Shown piece by piece: positions 15,701 through 25,535 of a stretch of DNA of 64,000 nucleotides (position 1 is its first letter; each line of letters opens with the position of its first letter). Location: NCBI RefSeq assembly GCF_030464885.1, contig NZ_JALPRJ010000032.1:1-64000 (forward strand). Direction: 5' to 3'. Source of the stretch: Caballeronia sp. SEWSISQ10-4 2 (lineage in GTDB: Bacteria > Pseudomonadota > Gammaproteobacteria > Burkholderiales > Burkholderiaceae). The translations under genes were made by a program, and so were the position numbers. The notes beneath the pieces were generated by a model that saw only the letters and a list, made by a program, of their open reading frames with translations, did not search any database and was not told where the DNA came from.

Positions 15701-16545
15701 TATTGATATTTCCGTAAAACATGACAACCAATCGTAGTCCTGTGCGTTATATCTTCAACGCACTGTCTAGAGGTATGGGGCATGGTCAAGGGAAGATCGG
15801 ACGAGGCGACAAGGAAGCGATTGCGTGCAGGGCGACTGCTGCTCAGGGGGAAAAAGCCTGCCGAAGTCGCGCTCGTTGTGGGCGTGGCCCGGCAAACCGT
15901 GTACACATGGAAGACCTTGCTCGATGAAGGCGGAATCGATGCGCTGCGCTCGGTGCCGTCGAGAGGCCGTCCGGCCAGACTGGACGAGTCCCAGCTGGAA
16001 GGCTTGCGCCGAGCCATTCTAGACGAGTCCGGCATCAGCGAGCGCCCCACGCGCGTGCGCACCTGGGCGCTCAAGGGTCAGACGCCCGTCATCTAGTTTC
16101 ACTTCAACTGGAATCACGTCTCGGTGATTGCCGGACTCACGCACACCAACTGTTTGTTCAGGCTTCACGAAGGCAGCATCCGCAAGGAAGAGATCGTCGA
16201 ATTTCTCAAAGCACTCAGGGCCCATCTCAAGCAACCTCTGCTGGTGATCTGGGATGGTTTGAAGGCACATCGAAGCCGCCCGGTGCGCGACTATCTCGAT
16301 GGGCTGAACGGGCACATTCAGATTGCTTTTCTTCCCCCGTATGCCCCCGACCTCAATCCCGTCGAATATCTGTGGGCGTGGCTCAAGCGACACGCACTGG
16401 CCAACTACTGTCCCAACGATCTGAGCGAGTTGCACGCCACCGCACGCAACAAACTCAAGAGCGCTCAAAAACGACCCTCGATCATTGCGGCATGCTGGAT
16501 GCAGGCAACGCTCTGGTGACGTCATAAATTATGGAAATTTCAATA
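15701..16545 (+). mobile_element. IS630-family element with an internal deletion
   Basis: Imperfect 25-base inverted ends are seen: TATTGATATTTCCGTAAAAC... at 15701 and its partner, read on the minus strand from 16545, TATTGAAATTTCCATAATTT..., both ending ATGAC. The outermost TA on each side fits the TA target duplication of IS630 elements. At about 845 bases it is shorter than a normal element because the transposase has lost its middle. Confidence 0.75.
15782..16519 (+). pseudogene. IS630-family transposase, internal deletion plus nonsense codon
   Basis: The N-terminal helix-turn-helix part (MVKGRSDEATRKRLRAG, VALVVGVARQTVYTW) runs to LRRAIL and then jumps directly to DESGISERPTRVRTW of the catalytic domain, so roughly 80 or more residues between the DNA-binding and DDE parts are gone. 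A TAG at 16094-16096 replaces the CAG expected in VIQFHFNWN. The remaining frame continues to 16519 with DDE residues visible in LDESG, IWDGLKAHRS and LNPVEYLW. It cannot make an active transposase. Confidence 0.85.
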
Positions 16546-16667
16546 GTCACAGGGATTCAGCGCATGGTGGCTATTTTTGCCCATCCCCCGAAAAGAGAAA
16601 ATCTTCCTCAAACCTTTATCTGGTTTGACTTTCAGAGGCTCACCCCAGCACTAAAATAGTCGGCCGG

Positions 16668-17435
16668 TTACGTTCCGCGTCGGATCGACAGTCCCTGCAT
16701 GGTGTCTTGCAGCAGTTGCAATTTGAGGTTGCGACTGCCGCTCGTGCCGTCTTTCGCTCCCGGCTGTTTGTCCAAAGATTGCTGCAACAGCACCTTCAAT
16801 TGGGAGAGGTAGGCAGCCGCCCATGGCTCAGCTTCAGCAGTAGCCCGAACCAGTGCGTTGTATTGTCCGTACTCGTTGGAAGCGACGGCCGCGAGGACTT
16901 CCTCGGCAAAGACTGTAGGCTCGGTACCAGCGTGAGCGGTCACCTTAATCAGGTCGGCACAAGCTTCGTCGAAAACGCAACTGACATCCCATCCTTCTTC
17001 GGCAGTGCGTTCGAATACGGTTTCGGCTAACTTGAAGAACCTCCACATCATGTCAGGCGCATGATCCGGGGCTGCGAGAGCGACATGCGTCACAATGACT
17101 GCTCGTATCGCATCCAGTTCCCAAGCCACTTCACGGATCTGCTCTGCGTCGAGAAACGACGTTTGCCGACTGAATTCATCGATCCATTCACGAGTGGCAG
17201 TGACGACGTTTCCGCCTTTCTGCACGCACAGTTCGAAATCCAATCGACGCTGCATACATGGAAGCATCGTGGCAGCCTCGGCTAACATTGCCGCGAGGCG
17301 TTCCGGGCTGATCGCCGCTAGGGCCGCAAGATCAATCTTGCCTTCGTGGTTCACTGTGTCAATTCCGTGTTTGAAAGATCGGCCACTGGGCAGGGCAACG
17401 TCGGGACAGACTTGCCTATCTACGATTTCGTGCAA
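16668..17435 (-). CDS. DUF6880-like protein, possibly truncated
   Basis: A 255-residue helical protein. LAALAAISPERLAAMLAEAA near residue 35, then REVAWELDAIRAVI and MMWRFFKLAETVFERT match my memory of DUF6880-type proteins, whose role is unknown; those are usually longer, so the C-terminus here may be cut. The only full-length start is TTG at 17435; a GTG about 28 codons in is an alternative. It lies 35 bases after the SNF2 helicase gene on the same strand, so the two are probably co-transcribed. Confidence 0.6.
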   Translation of the reverse strand: MHEIVDRQVCPDVALPSGRSFKHGIDTVNHEGKIDLAALAAISPERLAAMLAEAATMLPCMQRRLDFELCVQKGGNVVTATREWIDEFSRQTSFLDAEQIREVAWELDAIRAVIVTHVALAAPDHAPDMMWRFFKLAETVFERTAEEGWDVSCVFDEACADLIKVTAHAGTEPTVFAEEVLAAVASNEYGQYNALVRATAEAEPWAAAYLSQLKVLLQQSLDKQPGAKDGTSGSRNLKLQLLQDTMQGLSIRRGT

Positions 17436-17470
17436 ATTTGATTTCGGAGAACGTCAAAAAATGCTCCATC

Positions 17471-20400
17471 CTACGTTCCGGTCCTGGTGGCTGGCCTCGG
17501 TTTCGCTGCCGGTGAAACGGGCGTCGCGAAGGGAATCGGCGCGAACAGTGCTTCGAGATCATCATCCGAGAACTTGACAGCGCCGGCGGCGTCTTCGGAC
17601 AGGATGCTGTCGGCGAGCTGGGCCTTTTTCTCCTGCAGTGCGACAATTTTTTCCTCGATGCTACCGGCGGCGATCAGCTTGTAGACGAACACCGGTTTGT
17701 CCTGACCGAGACGGTGTGCGCGGTCGGTGGCCTGGTTTTCGGCCGCGGGATTCCACCACGGATCGTAGTGAATCACGGTGTCAGCGGCCGTCAGGTTCAG
17801 GCCAACCCCACCGGCCTTCAGGCTGATCAGGAAGAGTGGCACTTCGCCCTGCTGGAAGCGCTGCACGGGCGTCACGCGATCGGTGGTGTCGCCGGTGAGG
17901 ATGACGTATGGGATGGCGGCCTTCTCGAGGGCGGCGCAGATCAGTGCCAGCATGCCGGTGAACTGCGAGAACAGCAGCACACGCCGGCCTTCGTCGATCA
18001 GTTCCGGCAGCATCGCGAGCAGTAGATCCAGCTTGGCCGATTCCTTGACGCTGGAGGCTCTTTGCAGCTTGACGAGGCGTGGATCGCAGCAAACCTGGCG
18101 CAGCTTGAGTAGCGCCTCGAGCACGATGATGTGACTGCGGGCAAGCCCTTTGGCAGTGACGGCGGCTCGAACCTTTTCGTGCATCGCCGCGCGTACGGTT
18201 TCATACAGATCGCGCTGCGCGCCTTCGAGGTCAACGGTGCGCACGATGATGGTCTTGGGCGGCAGTTCTGTGGCGACCTCATCCTTGCGCCGGCGCAGCA
18301 TGAAGGGGCGAATGCGCCGCGCGAGTAGATTGCTGCGCACGGTGTCGCCGTTTTTCTCGATCGGGGTACGCCAGCGCTTCGTGAAATCTTTCTGGCTACC
18401 GAGGAATCCAGGGAGGAGAAAATCGAACTGCGACCACAATTCACCGAGGTGATTTTCAAGCGGGGTGCCTGTCAGACACAGGCGGTGCCGCGCCCGCAGT
18501 TCGCGGATGGTCGCCGCCGCTTTGGTGGTGGCGTTCTTGACGTACTGGGCCTCGTCGAGGATCAGCAGGTGATAGTCGTGCTCGGCGAGGATGGCCTGAT
18601 CGCGCCACAGCAGCGCATAGGTCGTCAGGATGAGATCGTGTTCTCCAATCTGATCGAAACGATCCTTACGCTGGGGCCCATTCAAATCCAGCACCTTCAG
18701 ATCCGGCGTAAAGCGACGGGCTTCCTCGCGCCAATTGTGGACCAGGGTAGTGGGCACAACAATCAGCGCGGGCCGGTCAAGACGACCGGCCTCCTTCTCT
18801 GCGAGCACGTGTGCCAGCGTCTGCACGGTCTTGCCGAGGCCCATGTCGTCGGCGAGTACACCCGCTAAATTCTGTTCCCGCAGGAATTGCATCCAGCTCA
18901 GGCCTTGATGCTGATAGGCCCGTAGTTCAGCACGCAGGCCTCTTGGCACCGGTGCCTCGGTTAAGCCAGGTCCCGCTTGCAGGCGTTGCGCCAGTTGGCG
19001 GATCGACGCATCGCCTTGGAACTGCCAGTGGCCCGTATCGCTCAATGCTTCTAGGCGAGCCGCGTCGAGTTCCGAGATGCGCAGGGAGCCGTCGCCGACA
19101 GTGTCGAACAGGTCGACCAGCACCCGCACGACGGGCTTGAGCCGGTCCGCACGCAGGCGCAGCCGTTCGCCCTGATCGGTTTTGAGTTCAATCGCTTCGT
19201 CATCGGCAATGCTGTCGAGTTCGCCCGACAGCCAGCGCCGGTCACGCCGGAACAACTCAGCCAGCAGCGGCTCCAGGCGCACCGTGCGATCGCCCACCGT
19301 GATGCCCATTTCCAGATCGAACCAACCATCGCCGGCATGACGTACCATCCCGTCAATGTCAACGATCTCGATAACATTGAAACGAAACGCCGCTCCCATG
19401 GTGACCCGCCAGCCGTTGCTGCGCAGCACGGGCAGAGACTCATTCACGAAGACGGGCCATGCCGCGGGCTCCGGCAACCCGAGCATTGCCTCAGCAAAGG
19501 GCTGCGGCCCGTAGCCGGGGGAGACCTTCTGTAGTCCGGTCTTGCGCAGTTCGAGCAAGCGCTGTTTTTCAGCATGGGGGCGGCGTTTGACCTGGGTCAC
19601 GTCGCCATTTGGCGCCACGAATAGCGATTTGCTGTTATCCGCATTGACGCTCACGCCGTCGTAGTCAAAGCTGAGCGTTGCGAAATCGAACGCATGCGCC
19701 CGAGGGTCATATTTGCGGGGGTCGCGACTGCTAAAGCCCGACGAATACAAAGGCCGCGTATCGAGTGACAGAACCGGTACAGGCTCGGTATCGATCACGC
19801 GAATCGCTGACGTATCGTGCGCCGGCGGCAACGGCAGATCCGGTGCGCTCTCGCGCAGCACCGCAGCCACGAGTGGGGCTTCGGCCAGAGAGATCGGCGG
19901 CATCGACAGATAATCCCGCAGCGCTCCCAACGACATGGACAATTGCACGATGCCCGCTTCACCGGTCTGTGTGTCGACATACCACGCGGGTTCCGTCGCG
20001 ATGACCATGGTGGCGTTCGGCTCGGTGCGTATCATCGGCCGCACGCGCTCGTCGGCCTGCGTCTGCCACGCGATCTGGCCCGGCCGTTCAATCCCCTGGA
20101 CGAGTGCAGGACCCGTTGCCGATAAATCCAGCTGCATATACGAAGTTTGCGCCGCCTTTTGCTCAATAAAGAAGCGCCCGCTCGCCACCAGCTTCGACAG
20201 GACGTCGGCACCGTTTGTGCCCTGCAGCGCAAAGGCCCCGTAATCTTCACGGGATCGTCCTAGCCATAATCCGCGCAGCAGTATTAGATCGTCGGCGGTG
20301 ACAAATTTGGGCGGTTTGATGAGGGCGGCTTCGACGTTGTTCCATGACTCGGCGCGCGTGCCGAGCGTACCGTCCTTGCTTAAGCCCGCCTTGTAGATCT

Positions 20401-20887
20401 GAACCTCGTGACGCTGACGATAGTCCACCCAGACCAGCACGTAGGCCAGCGCCTGCGTGGGCCTGGCTGCGGCCTTCTTCGCGCTGGGCACCGCCGCTGC
20501 ACGCTGCGCGCGGAAGGTCTCCAGCCAGCTCACGAGTTCGGGACGCACGCTGGGTGTCGCCACGCGTGTCGCATCGGGTGTGGGGCCGGGCATATTTTCG
20601 AGCCCCGCGAGCAGTAGCGCCGCCGCATGTTTGCACTCGAAGCCGACGGGACACGTGCATTCGCTTTCGATCCAGAGGCCTTCTTCCGACTCGTAGAAAT
20701 GCACCTCCGTCTCATAGGGGTGCCAGGCCGAACCTTTCACCTTGCCGCTGAGCCTGTGGTCCCGCCAGCGCAAACCCGACACGGCGCGGACGTACTCACG
20801 CCCCTTGGCGACCGTGTGGGAGCCTAACCAGTTCGTAATCTGCGCGCGATCATAAAAAACTGACGACATCGAGGAAAACCCATCCAT
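17471..20887 (-). CDS. SWIM zinc finger and SNF2-family helicase protein
   Basis: A 1138-residue DNA-dependent ATPase. The N-terminus carries a SWIM zinc finger (C77-x-C79 ... C85-x-H87 in CTCPVGFECKH). The C-terminal half is a full SNF2 motor: Walker A DDMGLGKT (near residue 680), LILDEAQ (near 775), LTGTPLENHLGELWSQFDFL, then the helicase C domain with LFSQFTGM, LKAGGVGLNLTAAD and the terminal ATDRAHRLGQDKPV motif. Such bacterial proteins (HepA/RapA-like) are linked to transcription or DNA repair. ATG 20887 or 20869 could be the start; neither has a strong ribosome site. All motor motifs are intact. Confidence 0.93.
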   Translation of the reverse strand: MDGFSSMSSVFYDRAQITNWLGSHTVAKGREYVRAVSGLRWRDHRLSGKVKGSAWHPYETEVHFYESEEGLWIESECTCPVGFECKHAAALLLAGLENMPGPTPDATRVATPSVRPELVSWLETFRAQRAAAVPSAKKAAARPTQALAYVLVWVDYRQRHEVQIYKAGLSKDGTLGTRAESWNNVEAALIKPPKFVTADDLILLRGLWLGRSREDYGAFALQGTNGADVLSKLVASGRFFIEQKAAQTSYMQLDLSATGPALVQGIERPGQIAWQTQADERVRPMIRTEPNATMVIATEPAWYVDTQTGEAGIVQLSMSLGALRDYLSMPPISLAEAPLVAAVLRESAPDLPLPPAHDTSAIRVIDTEPVPVLSLDTRPLYSSGFSSRDPRKYDPRAHAFDFATLSFDYDGVSVNADNSKSLFVAPNGDVTQVKRRPHAEKQRLLELRKTGLQKVSPGYGPQPFAEAMLGLPEPAAWPVFVNESLPVLRSNGWRVTMGAAFRFNVIEIVDIDGMVRHAGDGWFDLEMGITVGDRTVRLEPLLAELFRRDRRWLSGELDSIADDEAIELKTDQGERLRLRADRLKPVVRVLVDLFDTVGDGSLRISELDAARLEALSDTGHWQFQGDASIRQLAQRLQAGPGLTEAPVPRGLRAELRAYQHQGLSWMQFLREQNLAGVLADDMGLGKTVQTLAHVLAEKEAGRLDRPALIVVPTTLVHNWREEARRFTPDLKVLDLNGPQRKDRFDQIGEHDLILTTYALLWRDQAILAEHDYHLLILDEAQYVKNATTKAAATIRELRARHRLCLTGTPLENHLGELWSQFDFLLPGFLGSQKDFTKRWRTPIEKNGDTVRSNLLARRIRPFMLRRRKDEVATELPPKTIIVRTVDLEGAQRDLYETVRAAMHEKVRAAVTAKGLARSHIIVLEALLKLRQVCCDPRLVKLQRASSVKESAKLDLLLAMLPELIDEGRRVLLFSQFTGMLALICAALEKAAIPYVILTGDTTDRVTPVQRFQQGEVPLFLISLKAGGVGLNLTAADTVIHYDPWWNPAAENQATDRAHRLGQDKPVFVYKLIAAGSIEEKIVALQEKKAQLADSILSEDAAGAVKFSDDDLEALFAPIPFATPVSPAAKPRPATRTGT

Positions 20888-21011
20888 GCAAGTTCAAGCC
20901 GGTGATGACAGCAACGCAGGTGTGCAGAGGAAAAGTCGAGGTTCCGCTCACCACATTGGCTGCTTGCCTGCGTTTGTCTCCAGCATCCATTGCCGGTGAT
21001 GGATGCGTATT

Positions 21012-21530
21012 TTACGCGAGCGCCTTCGGCTGACGGGACGGCTCGCCCGGATGTTCACTGCTACGTGTCGTTTGTGTATGTCGCTGGTCGTCTTCGGCCT
21101 GCAGATAGATGCCGGTGGTCTCGATCGACGCGTGCCGCAGATTTTTCTGGATGAAGCGCAGGTCCGTACCGGCGTCGGCCTGATGGGAGGCGGCGCTGTG
21201 GCGAAGCCAGTGGATCGATGCGCGACGTAGCGTAGCGATGCCGGCCGGGTTGGTGGTTTCGAGCGCGTCAGCGGCGCGGCGGAACACTTCCCTGACGATC
21301 AGGTAGATCGCCGCGGGTGTCGGATGCCGCGCAGTGTCGCCGGCGATGCTCATCACGGCGGGACCGGTCTCGCTTGCGCACGGCACGGGCGGCAGGTCGT
21401 GAAAGGCACGATAGCGCGCAAAGTCCGCCATCAACGTGTCGCTCACCGGCACCTCGCCCTCGGCGCCGCCCTTGCCGATGACGTGCGAGAGCGCGCCATT
21501 CCGGGGGCTGGCGTCACCTCCGATTTTCGA
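21012..21530 (-). pseudogene. Tyrosine recombinase (integrase), C-terminal fragment
   Basis: The recognisable part starts near LSHVIGKGGAEGEVPVSDTL and runs through YLIVREVFRRAADAL and WLRHSAASHQADAG to LRHASIETTGIYLQ, which holds the H-x-x-R region and the catalytic Tyr. The N-terminal DNA-binding domain and first catalytic Arg are missing. The frame extends upstream to 21638 with unlike sequence. It is a fragment distinct from the next one: both contain a homologous V-R-E-A/V-x-R-R-A/I-A-G/D helix. Confidence 0.75.
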
Positions 21531-21678
21531 CTGACAGTTGGCGTTGCCTTTTTTGCGGGCGCGCAGCGGTGCGAAAGACGAAGACACAGAAGCTCCAGCC
21601 CCAGGAATGGCGCACTCTCCAGTTAGAACACAGGCCATCTTGCCTTAGCCCGAACTTTGACTCGATCACAGTAACTGC

Positions 21679-22716
21679 TCAATAACCCGGGGCAATCCCG
21701 CCCTGGCGAAACGCGTGAGCCGACGTAGCGAGCAATTTTCCATGCGCGTCGCAGGATAGCGCGCCCTTGCGCAACAGGTCACCCGCGATGCGTCGCACCG
21801 CCTCGCGCACCAGTCGCGCGAGTGCGTCAGCCGAATACGGCGCCTCGCTGTTTCCGTCCGTGCCGCCGCCATGCTTGGCCAGCGACGCCTCGGTGCCGTT
21901 GATCACGACCTGCGCGATCAGGGGTGCCGCGACCGACAGCGCCTCGCAATCTTTTTCCCGATCGGCCCAGTGCGCGCGCAACGCGGCGACCGTCGCCCCG
22001 CTCACCGGAACCGTGCGCTGCTTGCGGCGCTTGCCGACGACGGTCAGTGCCCACACCGTCACGGGTTGCCCTGGCGATGCGCCGCTTGCTGCGTCACTCG
22101 GTGCGGCTTTTGACGACGACTTCGCAGAAACCGTAGTGGACGTTTTCCCGGGACCACCCGACGTCACGACCGCGACGCTCAGGTTTTCGCACCGGGCATT
22201 GGCCGCTTCGTCGCGCCGCAAACCCGAGTCGCCCATCAATAGAATCGCCGCCCGCGCGGTGCGCCACTGGCGCGCTTCCTCGTCGGTCGGCGTCAGCCCG
22301 CTCAGGTCTTCGCCTTCACACCGGGCGGCCAGTTCTGCGCGCACCTGCGTCCAGAGATCGGCGGACAGCGCCCGCTCGACCTGCACGTCGACCTCCCGCG
22401 ACGTGGTCGCAGGATCCGTCACCGCGCTCCACGGGTTGCCGGCGAGATAGCGCACCGTGGTGAGCCACGCGAACGCCGCCCGAATCGCGCGCACCGCATG
22501 CGCCTGGCTGTCAGCAGATAAGCCCTCCAGTGTAAACGGGCGCCAGCGCCCGCTCAAACGTGGCCGTTTGGGGCCGACGAACGTGGGTATCGGACTTTTC
22601 AGAAAATCCTTGTACGCCTCGCAGTCTTCCACCGTCATCGACGAGAGCGCCACGCCCCGCACGATCACGAGCCACAACACCAGGCGTTCCAATTCGCGGG
22701 TATGCTCGCCGCTGTT
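21679..22716 (-). pseudogene. Tyrosine recombinase (integrase), truncated at both ends
   Basis: Starts inside the family sequence (a TAA precedes EHTRELERLVLWLVIVRG, which normally lies about 50 residues into such proteins). It continues with the core-binding part (SSMTVEDCEAYKDFL, AAFAWLTTVRYLAGNPW), the first catalytic region (LLMGDSGLRRDEAANARCENL) and a long insert. It stops at AHAFRQGGIAPGY exactly where HAFRHTFGT and the rest of the catalytic core should follow. Usable starts are TTG 22692 or internal. It cannot catalyse recombination. Confidence 0.75.
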
Positions 22717-22834
22717 TTAGCTTCCCCTTTTGACGACAAACCATCGATTTCTGCCAAACCACATCCGAATACCTATTCACAGAGGAAACCCCGTTACATT
22801 CACAGTCGAAACGACTGGATTCTCAACATACGTA

Positions 22835-23059
22835 TTAGCCGTAATTCTCATCGATCCAGCGTTTCGCCCATGCGGTCGCTCGGTCGGCTGCGCTCGCTGC
22901 GGTGGCGCATTCGCCCAGGTCGGAGAATACAAACGACGCACCGTTCAGTTCGCCCGTGCTCGGGCCGCGCTCGACCTCGGCCGAGGCGGTCCAGTTTTGC
23001 CCATTAGAGTTTGGTGTGGCGCGGATCGTCCATTCGCGATAGTCAGTGTGCTTGATCAC
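22835..23059 (-). CDS. Small protein of unknown function
   Basis: A 74-residue, acidic, soluble protein starting with GTG at 23059 (MIKHTDYREWTIRATPNSNGQ). It has the look of small one-domain beta-alpha proteins common in Burkholderia (Y-R-x-W ... W-x-A-x-A-x-V-E ... SAADRATAWAKRWIDEN at the end), with no known function. No strong ribosome site is seen. It lies alone between an integrase remnant and an EAL remnant. Confidence 0.55.
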   Translation of the reverse strand: MIKHTDYREWTIRATPNSNGQNWTASAEVERGPSTGELNGASFVFSDLGECATAASAADRATAWAKRWIDENYG

Positions 23060-23361
23060 GTTAGTTCGCCGTCGGTTTCAAAAGGTGAGAAAACAGCGTA
23101 GAGAACGCCACCCCAGCTTACGCGTATCCGCGTTCATCCGATCGAGTTCGGCGCAGCGTGGTGCGCCTACTTCGTCTGCTTGTGTCCAATCTATAAAGGT
23201 AATTTAGCATTTTTTGGCGGCGATCCTCGTTGCTTTGGCCTCCACGCGCTACCCTAAGCAATTAGCAACACGGTCACTCGTACCGCTCGGTCGAGATTCC
23301 GATCGCCCCGCTTGCAAGCCCTCCGGATGAGGGGTGACGCCCGGTTTTTAGTACGGCTGTG
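23060..23361. other. Gap with no recognised gene
   Basis: About 300 bases with stop codons in all frames and no repeat, RNA or element end that I can identify. Confidence 0.4.
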
Positions 23362-23790
23362 TTAGTGAAGCAGTACATCGCTCTTTGTGCTTAGCCAGTT
23401 CTCTGCGAACACCGTGGTCGGCACTGGATCGCCGAACCAGTAGGGGTGCGTCGAATCGCAGCCCAGTTCATGCACTGCCGTAGTTGGCTCTCCGTCCTGA
23501 CACCTTCGGCCAGCGACTGCCCGCCAAGCGCACGGGCCATCCCGATGACTGAGCGCGACCGTCGTACGCTGGCGCGCGTCGACAAGCATTCCCTGCACAA
23601 ATGAGATATCAATCTTGAGCCTGGCAACCGAAAGCCACTGCAGACGCGTCGGTGACGAATAGCCGGTTCCACATTCGTTCAGCGCAAACGAAAATCCGGT
23701 ACTCTCGCGCGACGAAAAGACAGAATGGAACGAGTACCCGCAGTGCTCGAGTCGAGTCTCTATGACCATGACGTCCTCCCACGCAAAAAC
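23362..23790 (-). pseudogene. EAL-domain (c-di-GMP phosphodiesterase) remnant
   Basis: The C-terminal half of an EAL domain is spread over two frames. Frame one reads FALNECGTGYSSPTRLQWL and ARLKIDISFVQGMLVDA; frame two then gives RSVIGMARALGGQSLAEGV and ESQLRQCMNW; frame one resumes with ELGCDSTHPYWFGDP. These equal the DDFGTGYSS, LKID-x-SFV, AEGVE and GCD-x-x-QGY-x-FG blocks of EAL proteins. Residues of the active site are also changed (DD to NE) and the N-terminal half is gone. Clearly dead. Confidence 0.8.
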
Positions 23791-24066
23791 ACAAAGGACG
23801 TGCCTGCAAAGCAACATAAATACAATTTCTAAATTTTAGTTAGTTTTATTTATTAAAAAATGAAGCCAATCGGCTGGCGTAAGCTAACCCGACAAGAGGC
23901 CGATTCAGTCGCCGACGGCGGCTTCATGTGGACGCCGAAAACGTAAGTCGGATCGTCACCGTAAAAAGAGCCGAAAAACCGTGCCCGCTGATAAAATTCG
24001 GCGTGACAGCGATTTTCTCCGGAGCCTTGCCCGTCATGGGCTATCGCGTCAGCTACGAACCTGCAC

Positions 24067-24746
24067 GTGCTTACATCCCGGAAAGGATCGAAGGTGCGGC
24101 TCGGCGCGGTGATGGAAATTAGCGACTCCAATATGGCCAATCGTTTCTACGGACTGAATCGTATGAACGATGCTGAAGCAAACCGGTTCGCCGAACGCCT
24201 TGGTTTGCCGACTGGCTGGTTGGACGTTCCGCGTTCAGTAACGGACATCCCTGAGTCGGTGTCGGATTTGCTTGTTCCCCCGTCGCGTCGCCATGCGTCC
24301 GCTCAGCAAGAACTGCCACCCGCGATTGAGCTAAAAGCGACAGCGGCGAAGACGCCTGCGGGTACGAAGGCGAAAAATGCGGGTGCTCGACACGCCCCCC
24401 CTTCTATGCGAATCACACGAGCGTTCCAACGAACGTCGCCGCTGAGACGAATGCGGTCATGGGGCAACAAGATCAAGCACTCTCGTCCGCCGCCAATCCG
24501 GCGAGTCGGCAACCCGCTGATAACGATGTCTCGTTCTCCGCCGCCCGCCAGCAGTTTGCGCCAGCCTCCGTAACGCCGGTCATCACGGAGCCGCGCCGTC
24601 TCACTTCGGCAACCAGCCTGGACGATCTGCACGGGATTGAACCGATAGCGGAGGCGCTGATAAAGACACTCGCGGGCAAAGCACGCACTGGTCGCTTAGA
24701 CGAAATGAAAGCCCTGGAGCTCTTACAACAAGCCGTGTTGCTCTGA
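24067..24746 (+). pseudogene. Phage-repressor-like protein, frameshifted at a run of seven C
   Basis: Part one reads LTSRKGSKVRLGAVMEISDS, NMANRFYGLNRMNDAEANRF, AERLGLPTGWLDVPRSV, a helix-turn-helix pattern seen in phage-derived regulators. After AKNAGARHA the frame hits a C7 tract (about 24395-24401). One more C would join it to the frame continuing FYANHTSVPTNV and, through MGQQDQALSSAA, to the stop at 24746 (DEMKALELLQQAVLL). The 5' end is unclear: only a GTG at 24067 is available and there is no ribosome site. It may be a slippage mutant or a true pseudogene. Confidence 0.55.
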
Positions 24747-24757
24747 TCTGATTTGGC

Positions 24758-25168
24758 ATGGCAGTCGACATCACCGGTCGGACGTTTGGCAGGCTCACTG
24801 CGATAGCCCGCGAGGACGGTTCTCTCTGGCGATTCAAGTGCGCGTGTGGCACCGAAAAAGTTCTCGATTCGCGGAGCGTGAAGTTCCGAAAGACCCTATC
24901 GTGCGGCTGCTTGCGTCAGATTGAAATTGCGCCCGGCCATCGCTTTGGCCAGCTCACTGCGTCCCATTACGTGAATCACGGCAAGAACGGCGCGCGCTGG
25001 TTTTTTCAGTGCGACTGCGGGTCCGGGAAGATCATTGTGTCTAGCTACGTAAGAAGCGGCCTCCGCACGTCATGTGGATGCCGGGGACTCGGCGCGACCG
25101 CCCACACCACCGAACCAAGCGCGGTCGTTTGGCCGTTCCCGAAATGGCCGAAAGCGCGCGGCGGCTGA
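24758..25168 (+). CDS. Phage-type protein with two zinc-ribbon-like repeats
   Basis: A 136-residue protein with two copies of a roughly 45-residue unit: GRTFGRLTAIAREDG...CACGTEKVLDSRS...LSCGCL and GHRFGQLTASHYV...CDCGSGKIIVSSYVRSG...TSCGCR. The paired C-x-C-G and S-C-G-C knuckles suggest zinc binding. Such units occur in phage and mobile-element proteins, often with HNH or AP2 domains, but none is attached here. It starts 11 bases after the preceding broken gene, so both likely came from one prophage operon. Function unknown. Confidence 0.65.
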   Translation: MAVDITGRTFGRLTAIAREDGSLWRFKCACGTEKVLDSRSVKFRKTLSCGCLRQIEIAPGHRFGQLTASHYVNHGKNGARWFFQCDCGSGKIIVSSYVRSGLRTSCGCRGLGATAHTTEPSAVVWPFPKWPKARGG

Positions 25169-25535
25169 ACAGCCTCAAAGAGCCACACTTCCGTGCAGCC
25201 GCATCTATGACAGTTGAATCGAGCGGTTTCCTCTTATAAAGCACCTCGTTGAAACGGCGTGCATGGCGCGCAAGAAGTCTAGTACTTCGCCGGCGGGAAG
25301 CCAATCATCAAAGCTTGCCTGAGCGGTTGGACTTCGGCGCCAAATCCGTCATTCGCGAAGCAGTGTTTCTGTGTTGGCGCGGACGTCCGCTACGACCAGT
25401 TACTGCGCGAGCTTCCCGGGAACAGAAGATGGAGCCGCTTATCGCACTACGGAATCTATGTTCGCCGGCCGACGTCGGCGCTCAAACGCAACATTCGGCC
25501 CTTAACAAAACGCGGCCCATGCCTCGCAAGACGAG
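25169..25535. other. Gap with no convincing gene
   Basis: About 370 bases downstream of both flanking genes. ATG 25263 opens an 18-codon frame (MARKKSSTSPAGSQSSKLA) that looks like the cut-off start of a longer basic protein. No terminator with a T run was found for either side. Confidence 0.35.

Noticed and set aside
23928..24122. Alternative plus-strand frame MDAENVSRIVTVKRAEK ahead of the phage-type regulator
   Set aside because: No family match and it overlaps the better supported regulator frame; kept only as possible lost 5' sequence.
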